Shown here: one piece after another, positions 43,067 to 52,198 of the stretch
How positions within the stretch are numbered: position 1 is the first letter of the stretch
Layout: each line of letters begins with the position of its first letter
Assembly (NCBI GenBank): GCA_963710615.1
Contig: CAVQBF010000012.1
Coordinates: forward strand, 38,958 to 102,957
Source of the DNA: GCA-2746605 sp963710615
GTDB lineage: Bacteria; Bacteroidota; Ignavibacteria; Ignavibacteriales; Melioribacteraceae
Direction: 5' to 3'
Length of the DNA: 64,000 nucleotides
Translations under genes and position numbers: made by a program
The notes under the pieces: model-generated
Told to the model about the DNA's origin: nothing
The model's input: the letters and a program-made list of their open reading frames with translations, nothing else
Database searches by the model: none

Positions 43067-45451
43067 ATGATTAAAGTTTTAGATTACGTTGAGAAGAATA
43101 AAAATGAATTCTTCACTTTTATTAACTCGTTATCTCAACAAGAAAAAAAACTTCTTGTAATTGGAGAAATTTTAGAACATTATAGAAATTTCAGGTTAAC
43201 ACAACAAGAAGAAGATAAATTAAAAAATTTAATAAGTTTAATTCAAGAAGCAATAATACATAATCATACAGTTTATATTGATGTTAGAGAAAAAATTGGC
43301 TACTCAAATTTTTATGCAGTTAATTTGGAAGAAAATTTAATAGAAAAAATTACAATAACATCATATCTAAAATCTAAAGAAAAGTTTGTAAACCCCAATA
43401 TAGATGATAATATTCTTACTCTAAATTTTAAACCATTCTATGAAAATTATCCGTCAGTTAGGGATTATAAAAGCATTGGAGAAGGTGTAAATTACTTGAA
43501 TAAATATTTATCAAGTAAAATGTTCAATGATATTGAAAAGTGGAAGGAAGTCTTATTCAATTTTGCTAAACTTCATAAATACGAAAATCAACAATTGATT
43601 CTTAATGACAGAGTTGAATCGCCTGAAAATTTAATTAACAATATTCAAGATGCTCAAGAAAAATTGAGAGATTTGAGTGATGAAGTATCATTTGAGGATG
43701 TAAAACACGAGCTTCAAGATTTTGGTTTCGAAGTTGGAATAGGAAAAGATGTTAAAAGAATAAAAAGTTTCCTTTCACTTTTTTATACATTATTACACTC
43801 ACCCGATAATACAACACTCAAAGAATTTATCTCAAAAATTCCAATGATATTTAATATCGCAATTATCAGTCCTCATGGTTACTTTGCTCAACATAATGTA
43901 TTCGGATTGCCGGATAGCGGCGGACAAATAGTATATATTCTAGACCAAGTAAAAGCCTTGGAGAAAACATTAAGCGAATCATTGTCAGAATCTGGCATTA
44001 ATACTATTCCAAAAATTATTATTCTTACGCGTTTAATTCCTAATGCGGGCAATACAAAATGCAATCAAAGATTAGAAAAAGTATTAAATACTAAAAATAC
44101 TTGGATTTTAAGAGTACCATTTAGAACTCATAATCCCAAAGTAACGGATAACTGGATTTCTCGATTTGAAATTTGGCCTTATTTGGAAGATTTTGCAGAT
44201 GATTCAGCAATAGAATTGAAAGCTGAATTTAATGGGAATCCCGATTTAATTATCGGGAACTATTCTGATGGCAACCTTGTTTCTTATCTTCTTTCCAAAA
44301 AGTTTAATGTAACACAATGCTGTATTGCACATGCTCTAGAAAAAAGTAAATATCTTTATAGTGATTTATACTGGCAAGAAATGGAAGATCACTATAATTT
44401 CTCTTTACAATTTACTGCTGATCTTATTGCAATGAATTCTTCAAACTTTCAGATAACTTCCACATATCAAGAAATTGCAGGAACTGAATTTTCAGTAGGA
44501 CAATATGAAACGCATAAGCATTTTTCGTTACCTGGATTGTTCAGAGTTGAAAATGGCGTGGACCTATATAATATTAAATTTAACATCATTTCACCTGGAG
44601 TTAATGAGAAGGTTTTCTTTCCTTATAACAAAACTAATAAACGAAATGAGCGAATAAGAGAACAATTAAACAAACTTTTGTTTGAAAATATTGAGAATGA
44701 GGAAGTTTATGGCAAATTAGAGAATCCCGATTTAATACCTATATTTTCAATGGCTCGATTAGATAAAAACAAAAACCTCACGGCATTAGTTAAATGGTAT
44801 GGTGAATCACCGGAATTACAAGAAAAAAGTAATCTAATAATTGTTGCAGGTAAAATTCATGCTGAACAATCATCTGATAAAGAAGAGATTGATGAAATAC
44901 ATTATATGTGGCATTTAATTGAAAAACACAATTTGCATAATAAAATAAGATGGATTGGAAAATTATTTAGAAAAAATGAATCGGGAGAATTATATAGAGT
45001 TATTGCAGAAAACAAGGGTATTTTTGTCCAGCCAGGATTGTTTGAAGGATTTGGGTTAACGGTTTTGGAAGCAATGGTTTCTGGCATACCAGTTATTGCT
45101 ACAAAATATGGCGGTCCCTTAGAAATAATCCAACACAAAGAAAATGGCTTTCATATTGATCCTATTAATAACGAGGAGAGTAAAAAAATATTGCTGGATG
45201 TAGTTTCCAAATTTGAAGAAAATCCTAATTACTGGGAAGAGATTTCGAAGAACGGAATTAGAAGAGTAAACGAAGCATACAATTGGAAATTATATTCAAA
45301 TAAACTATTAACTCTTTCAAAAATCTTCGGATTTTGGAAATATCTTACTGATTTGGATATGAAGGATATGGAAGCTTATCTAGATATTATTTTTCACTCG
45401 CTCTATAAACCAAGAGCTAAGAAACTGCTGGAAAAACATAATCAAATATAG
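43067..45451 (+). CDS. Sucrose synthase
   Basis: A 794-residue GT4 enzyme that reversibly converts sucrose plus NDP to NDP-glucose and fructose. The full family plan is present: a 270-residue N-terminal regulatory region, then 'ISPHGYFAQHNVFGLPDSGGQ' (shortened), 'RLIPNAGNTKCNQRLEKV', 'LIIGNYSDGNLVSYLL', 'AHALEKSKYLYSDLYW', 'MNSSNFQITSTYQEIAG', 'ISPGVNEKVFFPY', 'FSMARLDKNKNLTALVKW' and the donor-binding 'LFEGFGLTVLEAMVSGIP'. Length equals that of known bacterial enzymes. No frameshift. Together with the kinase and SPS/SPP it forms a compact sucrose operon; it may run in the breakdown direction, feeding NDP-glucose into polysaccharide synthesis. Confidence 0.95.
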   Translation: MIKVLDYVEKNKNEFFTFINSLSQQEKKLLVIGEILEHYRNFRLTQQEEDKLKNLISLIQEAIIHNHTVYIDVREKIGYSNFYAVNLEENLIEKITITSYLKSKEKFVNPNIDDNILTLNFKPFYENYPSVRDYKSIGEGVNYLNKYLSSKMFNDIEKWKEVLFNFAKLHKYENQQLILNDRVESPENLINNIQDAQEKLRDLSDEVSFEDVKHELQDFGFEVGIGKDVKRIKSFLSLFYTLLHSPDNTTLKEFISKIPMIFNIAIISPHGYFAQHNVFGLPDSGGQIVYILDQVKALEKTLSESLSESGINTIPKIIILTRLIPNAGNTKCNQRLEKVLNTKNTWILRVPFRTHNPKVTDNWISRFEIWPYLEDFADDSAIELKAEFNGNPDLIIGNYSDGNLVSYLLSKKFNVTQCCIAHALEKSKYLYSDLYWQEMEDHYNFSLQFTADLIAMNSSNFQITSTYQEIAGTEFSVGQYETHKHFSLPGLFRVENGVDLYNIKFNIISPGVNEKVFFPYNKTNKRNERIREQLNKLLFENIENEEVYGKLENPDLIPIFSMARLDKNKNLTALVKWYGESPELQEKSNLIIVAGKIHAEQSSDKEEIDEIHYMWHLIEKHNLHNKIRWIGKLFRKNESGELYRVIAENKGIFVQPGLFEGFGLTVLEAMVSGIPVIATKYGGPLEIIQHKENGFHIDPINNEESKKILLDVVSKFEENPNYWEEISKNGIRRVNEAYNWKLYSNKLLTLSKIFGFWKYLTDLDMKDMEAYLDIIFHSLYKPRAKKLLEKHNQI

Positions 45452-45467
45452 GAGAAGCAAATTAATT

Positions 45468-45494
45468 TAGTGGGTGCAAAATATGCATCCACTA
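45468..45494. terminator. Stem-loop between convergent sucrose synthase and manA
   Basis: TAGTGGGTGCA (45468-45478) pairs with TGCATCCACTA (45484-45494) with one mismatch around a 5-base loop, immediately next to the manA stop. No long T-tract; terminator role inferred from position. Confidence 0.5.
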
Positions 45495-46691
45495 TTAAGG
45501 AACTGCAACACAATATACTGTTGAAGAACTTATTGCAGAAATTGTATAATTATTTAGTATTGCTGGAATTAGATAAAATTCACCTTGATAAACAATTACT
45601 TGATTACTTCCCCATTCAATTTTAATCTTACCTTCTAATACAAGAAGAATACTGATTTCACTATTATTACTAAATCTTAAAGTACTATCTAGTTTTAAAT
45701 GGGAAAGTTCAAATTCTTTAGCTTTTGTCTTATAAATAATTTTATCCTCTGTCTCTCTTCTCTCAACAAAAGTATTATCAGATCCAACCTTTAACATTTT
45801 TGTTAGAGTTTTAACATCTTTAAATTTTGGCGTTAAACCGGCTCTCACTACATTATCTGAATTAGCCATGCATTCAATAATATTACCTTTCAGGTACGCA
45901 TGCGGAATGCCAGCTTCTGTAAAAATTGCTTCTCCTTTTTTCAGACTAACCAAATTAAAAAGTAAAATTGAAATCAGTCCTACATCAATTCCGAAATTTT
46001 GATGTTGTGTCAAAAAATATTTTTCATTTATTTGTAGGTCGTTTATCTTGTTAAATTTTTCAACTAAACCCAAAATGCATTTTTCAAGTTTTTCGAAAGG
46101 CGCATTCATTATTTGTTGATAAAGTTCTTTAATTATTTTTTCATCTGAGCCAGGTGAAATATTCTCAATTTCTATTATTAGTTCTTTCTCAAGCAAAGAG
46201 AATATTTGAGGATACTGATCTAAACAGCTTTTTATCTCCGGTAAACTTTTTAATCCCACAATTGCATCAAGAGAATCAATAGCAATCGCAATTTCCGGTT
46301 TATGATTACTATCAGGATAATTTTGGGGATCAATCTTATGTAACTCTGCAGCTAACTTTTTGTTGGGATGAGCTTGTATTGATAAAGCTTTACTTATTGA
46401 TAGCAGCTTTAAAAGAAATGGAAGTTTGTTATTGAATTCTTGTGCAATCCTTTTACCTAAAATCTCTGTTGGAAATTTATCAATCACCTTATTAATGAAA
46501 TATTTTTGGTTATCAATTATAATCTCAGATGGAGCATTTGGGTGAATCCCAATCCAGTATTCAGCATAGGGTAAATCTATTTCATAATCTATACCTAATA
46601 ATTTTGGAATAAATGCATCCTCATTTATGGTCCCCCATTGATAATGCTGAAATTTCCCAATCAATTTATATGGTTTACTCTCAATTTCCAT
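45495..46691 (-). CDS. manA: Mannose-6-phosphate isomerase, class I
   Basis: A 398-residue cupin-type zinc enzyme that interconverts mannose-6-phosphate and fructose-6-phosphate. Typical blocks: 'YAEYWIGIHPNAPS', 'LSIQAHPNKKLAAELH' (Gln and His zinc ligands), 'HKPEIAIAI' (Glu ligand), 'EAGIPHAYLKGNIIECMANSDN' (shortened; His ligand) and 'VVRAGLTPKFKDV' with the catalytic Arg. GAGAT precedes the start. Convergent to the sucrose operon; both draw on fructose-6-phosphate, and mannose-6-phosphate feeds GDP-mannose for the exopolysaccharide locus further along the window. Confidence 0.95.
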   Translation of the reverse strand: MEIESKPYKLIGKFQHYQWGTINEDAFIPKLLGIDYEIDLPYAEYWIGIHPNAPSEIIIDNQKYFINKVIDKFPTEILGKRIAQEFNNKLPFLLKLLSISKALSIQAHPNKKLAAELHKIDPQNYPDSNHKPEIAIAIDSLDAIVGLKSLPEIKSCLDQYPQIFSLLEKELIIEIENISPGSDEKIIKELYQQIMNAPFEKLEKCILGLVEKFNKINDLQINEKYFLTQHQNFGIDVGLISILLFNLVSLKKGEAIFTEAGIPHAYLKGNIIECMANSDNVVRAGLTPKFKDVKTLTKMLKVGSDNTFVERRETEDKIIYKTKAKEFELSHLKLDSTLRFSNNSEISILLVLEGKIKIEWGSNQVIVYQGEFYLIPAILNNYTISAISSSTVYCVAVP

Positions 46692-47011
46692 TTAAATCTC
46701 ATTAAAATTTTAATCTCTAGTAAATTCTAAGAATAATTCTTACAATTTTAATAATAAATCAACTGATAAACAGAATATTTTTCTAATAGATTATCTAAGT
46801 AAAAACCATAAATGGTGGATACTTAAAAACAAATAGTTAAGTGATTAATCTAATTTATTACTTTATATTAATTTTATAAATTATTTACTTGCAATAAGTT
46901 ATAAAATTTAATATTTTTCTAATTAGTCATAGGTTAAAGATATTATCAACATAAATTAACTTTTAAATAAATAGTTCGATAGTACTAACTAGTCTAAAAC
47001 TGTGAGGAAAC
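46692..47011. other. Intergenic region, divergent promoters, with a 15-bp palindrome
   Basis: About 320 bases of AT-rich sequence between manA and the small-protein genes. The only structure I see is a perfect palindrome TAAGAAT-A-ATTCTTA at 46728-46742, 37 bases upstream of manA. No ORF or RNA gene was recognised; promoters for both directions presumably lie here. Confidence 0.5.
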
Positions 47012-47138
47012 ATGGGCAACATTAGATATTATTTATTTAGTTCTACTTTTCGGATTATTCGTTTTAATCAATCTAACTTACAAGAAATTTCCAAAGAATC
47101 ATGATAAGCTTTACAAAATGCTAACTGAAGATCAGTAA
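47012..47138 (+). CDS. Tiny single-TM membrane protein (about 41 aa), probable one-base indel at start
   Basis: A good ribosome site (GTGAGGAAAC) precedes ATGGGCAAC at 47012. In the frame as printed the product is nonsense, but deleting one G of GGG gives 'MATLDIIYLVLLFGLFVLIN' followed by 'LTYKKFPKNHDKLYKML' and TAA at 47136-47138: one hydrophobic helix and a basic tail, a sensible small membrane protein. In the printed sequence that good frame has no start codon after its upstream stop. It is followed after 10 bases by a second small membrane protein. No family recognised; it could be an accessory subunit of a transporter or oxidase. Confidence 0.45.
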
Positions 47139-47148
47139 ACTATCATTA

Positions 47149-47352
47149 ATGGAGAAATTAACCTTGAACGAAATAACATACCTTAACCGCAGCAAACTTA
47201 TTATTAATGATTCAGAAGATTTTATAAGTCACACTTTAGCCGAGGAAGAAGAAATTTTTGAGGATGAACTTAAAAAGCGCAAACTTACTCTATTGAGTTT
47301 GGGTTCACTTTACGTTTTCTTATTACTAATTTCTTTTACACTTTTAAATTAG
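47149..47352 (+). CDS. Small membrane protein (67 aa) of unknown function
   Basis: 67 residues starting 10 bases after the previous tiny gene. The first 45 residues are polar and acidic ('NDSEDFISHTLAEEEEIFEDELKKR'-like, shortened here: 'AEEEEIFEDELKKRK'), followed by one C-terminal TM helix ('LTLLSLGSLYVFLLLISFTLL') ending two residues before the stop, so it is a tail-anchored protein. There is no clear ribosome site, in keeping with translational coupling to the upstream gene. Convergent with the PutP symporter with 6 bases between stops. Not recognised; reality is supported by the coding-like composition and clean TM topology. Confidence 0.5.
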   Translation: MEKLTLNEITYLNRSKLIINDSEDFISHTLAEEEEIFEDELKKRKLTLLSLGSLYVFLLLISFTLLN

Positions 47353-47358
47353 TATTAT

Positions 47359-48840
47359 TTAAAAATTTTCAATCTCCTTGAACTCGTTATCAACTTGAGA
47401 TTTATTAGCAATATTTTTATCACTAAAAATTAATATTGCTAATGTAGCTAATATAAATCCCGGAATAATCTCATAAAGATCAAAAATTCCACCATTTAAA
47501 TTTTTCCATACAATTATTGTAATTCCACCAATAAGCATTCCAGCAATTGCTCCCTTTTCTGTAATTCCCTTCCAGTAAAGACTTAAAATGATGATGGGAC
47601 CAAAGGTCGCTCCAAACCCAGCCCAAGCATACGCAACAAGATCAAGGACGCTTGAATTGGGATCTAAACCAATTAAAAGGGCAATTATTGCAATGATTAC
47701 CACGCATACACGACTAATCCACACTAATTCTTTTTGAGAAGCATTCGGTCTTATGAGAGATTTATAGATGTCTTCAGTTAATGCAGATGATGCAACTAAA
47801 AGCTGAGAGTCTGCAGTACTCATAATAGCCGCTAAAATTGCAGCTAATAATACTCCGGCAAATAATGGATGAATCAATTGTTCAACCATTAGTATAAATA
47901 TTTTTTCAGAATCGCTCCCCTGCAAGCTGGTTGGGAATATTGCAAAACCAATAATTCCAAGCAGCATTGCAAAAATAAGACTAAATGTAACCCAAGACAT
48001 GGCTATCTTTCTAGCCTTTCCCATTTGTTCTACATCATTGAGCGCCATAAATCTAGCTAAAATATGAGGCTGACCAAAATATCCCAATCCCCAACCAAGT
48101 AGAGAAAAAACTGTGATAAATGAAATTATTTTCCCATTACTATCAGTAAATATATTTAGATAATCAATATTGAGAACAGCAATTTCATTAAGTGTAAATT
48201 GAAAACCACCATTATCTATAACTGCAAAGATTGGAACAAATAGAATTGCGAAAAACATTATTGTTCCTTGCACAACATCAGTCCAACTTACTGCTAAAAA
48301 CCCACCGAGGAACGTATAACCAACAATAAAAACTCCTCCCACTAATAAAGCCTGCATATAGGTTATATCAAACACTGAACTGAAAAGTTTTGCTCCTGCA
48401 ACAAAACCGGAGGAAGTATAAATCAAGAAAAAAAATAAAATAAAAACCGCTGAAATAATTCTGATTGCTTTAGATTTTGTTTGCAATCTATTTTCAAAGA
48501 AGTCAGGTAAAGTAAATGAATTTCCAGCAATTTCAGTGTATTTTCTTAAACGTGCGGCAATAAATTTCCAATTCACGTAAGTCCCGATTAGTAAACCCAA
48601 CAACAGCCAGAATGCTTCTAAGCCCGCTAAATAAGCATATCCGGGTAAACCTAATAGCAGCCAACCACTCATATCCGAAGCTTGTGCACTCAATGAAGTT
48701 ACCCAAGCATTTAATTTACGTCCGCCAAGAATATAATCTGATAAGTCCTTTGTTCTTTTATAAAAATACCAACCGATAAGCAGCATAATGATCAGATAGA
48801 TTAGAAAAGAAATTGAAATAATTATATCATTGAAATCCAT
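47359..48840 (-). CDS. putP: Na+/proline symporter (PutP, SSS family)
   Basis: About 493 residues from the ATG at 48840; an upstream GTG at 48885 lies inside a terminator hairpin and is rejected. Around 13 TM helices. PutP-type signatures: 'DYILGGRKLNAWVTSLSAQASDMSGWLLLG', shortened to its core 'ASDMSGWLLLGLPG', 'TLPDFFENR', 'FFFLIYTSSGFVAGAKL', 'TFLGGFLAVSWTDVVQG', 'GQPHILARFMAL' and 'AAIMSTADSQLLVASSALTED'. The last block contains residues of the sodium site in this family. It imports proline with Na+. It lies just after the exopolysaccharide locus but is separated from it by the terminator. Confidence 0.94.
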   Translation of the reverse strand: MDFNDIIISISFLIYLIIMLLIGWYFYKRTKDLSDYILGGRKLNAWVTSLSAQASDMSGWLLLGLPGYAYLAGLEAFWLLLGLLIGTYVNWKFIAARLRKYTEIAGNSFTLPDFFENRLQTKSKAIRIISAVFILFFFLIYTSSGFVAGAKLFSSVFDITYMQALLVGGVFIVGYTFLGGFLAVSWTDVVQGTIMFFAILFVPIFAVIDNGGFQFTLNEIAVLNIDYLNIFTDSNGKIISFITVFSLLGWGLGYFGQPHILARFMALNDVEQMGKARKIAMSWVTFSLIFAMLLGIIGFAIFPTSLQGSDSEKIFILMVEQLIHPLFAGVLLAAILAAIMSTADSQLLVASSALTEDIYKSLIRPNASQKELVWISRVCVVIIAIIALLIGLDPNSSVLDLVAYAWAGFGATFGPIIILSLYWKGITEKGAIAGMLIGGITIIVWKNLNGGIFDLYEIIPGFILATLAILIFSDKNIANKSQVDNEFKEIENF

Positions 48841-48870
48841 AGAAATATCAGTTTGTTCGAATAAATTTAA

Positions 48871-48907
48871 AAATAAAAAAGGCACATGATAAACTCAACG
48901 TGCCTTT
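48871..48907 (-). terminator. Rho-independent terminator of the exopolysaccharide locus
   Basis: On the minus strand AAAGGCAC (48907-48900) pairs with GTGCCTTT (48885-48878) around a 14-base loop, followed by a T-rich tail (TTTTTTATTTTT). It ends transcription after the Wzc-like kinase gene. Confidence 0.82.
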
Positions 48908-48931
48908 GAAAATTGTAACTTGTTGTTAATT

Positions 48932-51225
48932 TTAATTTAATATATCAGTAATTTTTTTAGATTTACTACTTTTCGATTGACCATTTCTAGCATAAGAATA
49001 AGCATACTTATAGTATGAACCATAGCTATTCTGTACTTCAAAATTATTAAGCAAGGCTCCAACAAAAGAGCTATCTTCACCATGCTTTAAAAGTGCTACT
49101 GATTTATTCATTAAATCAGTATCTGTACTATTAGCTGAAACAACCAAAATAGTTTCATCTACTAAACGGGAAAGAATCTCCGCATCTGTAACAGTAAGAA
49201 CCGGAGGTGAATCAACAATAACAACATCAAACTCATTAGATAGTTTCTTAAGAAATGTTTTCATCCCCCTTGAATCTAAAATTTCACTTGGATTTGGAGG
49301 AATTGTTCCGGCAGTAATGAATGATAAATTTTCAACATCAGTTTTACGTTCAATCTCTTCAAATGTTGCACTCCCAACAAAATAATCAGTAAACCCAGGA
49401 AATCGCTTTTCATTAAAAATACTATGTACCCTAGGTTTTCGTAAGTCACAATCAATTATAACAGTTCTTTTATTTGCTAGAGCAAAACTTCCGGCTAAAT
49501 TCACGGCAATGGTCGATTTACCCTCACCAGGAGCAGATGAAGTAATTAAAATAGTTTTAGCTTCACCTTCAACCATTGAATATCTTATTCGAGTACGCAA
49601 CGCTTTGAAAGCTTCACTAGCAACAGAATCTGATTTATTGGCGACAATAAATTCCTTACCTTTTTTCCCATTCTGACTAATAGTCGCAACTTTAGGAACC
49701 CAGCCTAAGAGATTAATATTTTTATCTTCAATATCTTCAGGAGTTTTGACACGCTTATCAAAATAGTTTAATACTAATGCATATCCAATTGCCAAGCCTA
49801 TACCAAGTACTAATCCAATTAGTATTATAAGTTTTCTATTCGGTTTTGCAGGTTCTTTAGGAACTCTTGCTTGGTTAAGTACAAGAACTGATCCAGTAGT
49901 TGACTGTTCATTAATTAGTGCTTCCTGATATTTTTCCTCAAGCAGAAGATATAATTTCTCATAGGCCATTTTTTCTCTTTCCAATCGAGCCAGATCAATT
50001 GTTCTTTCAGGAAGTGAATCAAAACGTCGTTCATATCCTCTTAAAAAGCCGTTAAGCTTATCATATGAAGCTTGTAAGTGCTTGAAATTTTACTTGTTCT
50101 TCAAAAATTTGCTGAGTAAGAAGTTTTATTTCTTCCGGACTTGAAGCTAAGATTGAAGTTTGATATTCTTTTACACTTCTATTAAGTTTTCTCTAAGGTC
50201 AGCTAATTTTTCATCATAGCTCTTAATAAGCTGGGGATTATTCATACCTTTTGTTTTCGCAGTTGAAAGAGCAATATCCTTTTGAGTTTGAATCTCGGCT
50301 ATTTGTTCTTGTAATCTTGTTAGGTATGGTTCAGCTGATTTATTTTCAAGGTACTGAGAAAGAGTCGGATCTTTTTTTCTTAACTCCTCTTTAAATTGAC
50401 TTAAATTTTCTTTAGCAATGGATAGTTCAACAGAAGTTGAATTAATTTTTGATTCAAGGTCAGTTATAGTTTCAATTAAGGATTTAGCTTGTTCGCCAAG
50501 TTCAATTACACCACCTTTAAGCTGATAGTCTTTAAGCTTATCTTCAGCATCAATCAATTCATTTAACTTTTCAGTTCTCTGCCCAAATAAAAAATCCTTT
50601 ACCCGCGAAACTTGTTTTCTGTTGTCAAGTAAATTGAAATCTTTATATACATTAGCATAAGTATTTGCTATCAAAGAAGCTTCATACGGAGAAGGTGATT
50701 CAACTGAAATCTCAATAAAATCAAGGCCTCTTTTTTGTTCAATGGAAACTTTACTCTCTAATATTTTAATTATATTATCATATTCTTTAAGACCATTTCT
50801 ACCTTTATCAAAATAGTCTTTATCAATAATGAGAGAAAACATTTCATTATTATCAGCAACAATAAAAGAATCCATTATTTCTGTTGCAACTTGTTCGGTA
50901 ATTGTAATATTTTTTATTGTCTCAATTTCATTAGCAATAAATCGGTCAGCTTTACTTCCTCCACTCCAAATTCTGGTAAGAATGATGCATCTAAAACACT
51001 ACCTTGAGGTTCGGAAATTTTTAACATAGTATTTGCTTTATAAATATCTGTAGCAGTAACAGCATATACTACAGCTAATGCTAAAACTATAAGACTTATA
51101 AACATTACAGCAATCTGATGCTGACGAATAATATTTATATAATCTTTGAGTGAGTGTGTTTCCTCCTCAAACATTAATTCTTTCATATATTGAAGATCGT
51201 TACCGTTTAAATTTTGTTTTGCCAA
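48932..51225 (-). pseudogene. Wzc-like polysaccharide co-polymerase / BY-kinase, split by three indels
   Basis: About 764 codons. The N-terminal Wzz domain has a first TM ('IAVMFISLIVLALAVVYAV'), long coiled coils, and a second TM ('LIILIGLVLGIGLAIGYALV'). The C-terminal bacterial tyrosine kinase is intact: Walker A 'SSAPGEGKST', A' 'VIIDCDLRKP', Walker B 'VVIVDSPPVL', and the Tyr cluster 'YGSYYKYAYSYARNG' that is the autophosphorylated tail. Frame changes occur near 50954 (a missing A before 'ADRFIANEIETIKN'), near 50190 (an extra A before 'LNRSVKEYQTSIL') and near 50080 (before 'LQASYDKLNGFLRGYERR'). A TTG at 51225, with AGGAG 13 bases upstream, or the ATG at 51186 may be the start. It controls chain length and export of the polysaccharide. 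Last gene of the locus. Confidence 0.85.
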
Positions 51226-51243
51226 AATTCAAAAACTCCTAAA

Positions 51244-51768
51244 TTATAAATCTCTAATTGTTAGTAAGAGGATGGTTAAAGAAATTAATGCTGAAAAAAC
51301 TGAGAGACCAATACTAAACCAATCTAAAAAGTACATTCTTGGCTGCCCAGGTACTACCAGTATATCACTTGGTCTTAGTGTTGGAACTTTTTTATACTTT
51401 CCCTCTAATTCATCTTCCCACATTAAATCATTGAAATCTATACGGATCATCTGTTCACGTCTATTATCATCCAATCTATAAATTCTTAAATCATCAAGAT
51501 TTGAATCATCGGTAGGACCGCCTACATAAGACATTAAGTCAACTACACTTGTGTAATCGGGGATAACATATCTGCCTGGATATTTTACAAATCCCCAAAC
51601 AGAGACATTAATATTTATAGCTTCAGGGTCAGAATAGTCGTAAAACCCACCGTATATACTTCTTCGCCCTTCGGTAGCCTGCGCACCTAATTCATAATCC
51701 CTAATTTGAGCAAAATTTGTGATTGCAAAACTGAATGTAAAAAGAGCAAGTAATAATATTTTTTTCAT
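51244..51768 (-). CDS. SLBB-domain polysaccharide export protein
   Basis: 174 residues: signal peptide (MKKILLLALFTFSFAITNFA), one SLBB domain (about 52-140: 'NVSVWGFVKYPGRYVIPDYTSVVDLMSYVGGPTDDS' pattern, then 'LRPSDILVVPGQ') and a C-terminal TM segment ('WFSIGLSVFSALISLTILLLT'). It is shorter than Wza (no Poly_export N-domain), so it is an accessory SLBB protein in the trans-envelope export complex rather than the full channel. It precedes the Wzc-like kinase by 18 bases, the usual pairing. Confidence 0.82.
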   Translation of the reverse strand: MKKILLLALFTFSFAITNFAQIRDYELGAQATEGRRSIYGGFYDYSDPEAININVSVWGFVKYPGRYVIPDYTSVVDLMSYVGGPTDDSNLDDLRIYRLDDNRREQMIRIDFNDLMWEDELEGKYKKVPTLRPSDILVVPGQPRMYFLDWFSIGLSVFSALISLTILLLTIRDL

Positions 51769-52198
51769 ATTAAGTAAATTTTGTTTTATGGAATAAATTA
51801 ATATACATATTTAAGATTATACTAGTTAAGAAAATACTAATTTTATGCGAGAAGTAAAATTAAAATAATTATTTGAAGAATAAAAGCTTTTCTTTATTAA
51901 AAGAAGTGTAAACTGTTTTTTTTCAAGTAATTAGTGGGGAATGAAAAATGATTAAATGATTGGTTGAATGAATGATTGTATGTAATCTTAAATGTAAAAA
52001 ATTTAAGAGCTTAGTTATTTCAAAATATTATTAAAATGAACCTTTATTTAAGTGAACCTGCTTGCATCAGGCAAGCCTAACATGCTGAATTTTTTCTATT
52101 TATCATCAAGAATAATCTTTAGATCCCAAATAACAAGATTTCGGGATGACAAAAGTTAATGTGTAATGTAGTGGGAATTACAAAATCTGGGCATACTT
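51769..52198. other. Intergenic region with degenerate repeat, no gene seen
   Basis: About 430 bases. From about 52100 to 52160 a stretch contains ATCCC...CGGGAT with 'TTTGTCATCCCGAAAT' on the minus strand, again like a TGTCATCCC-type dispersed element. A GCTTGC-ATCAG-GCAAGC hairpin-like stretch lies at about 52060-52076. The rest is low-complexity AT-rich sequence. Confidence 0.4.

Noticed and set aside
48841..48885. Upstream GTG start for PutP, adding 15 residues
   Set aside because: It falls inside the terminator hairpin of the preceding locus, and the ATG at 48840 matches the usual family N-terminus.
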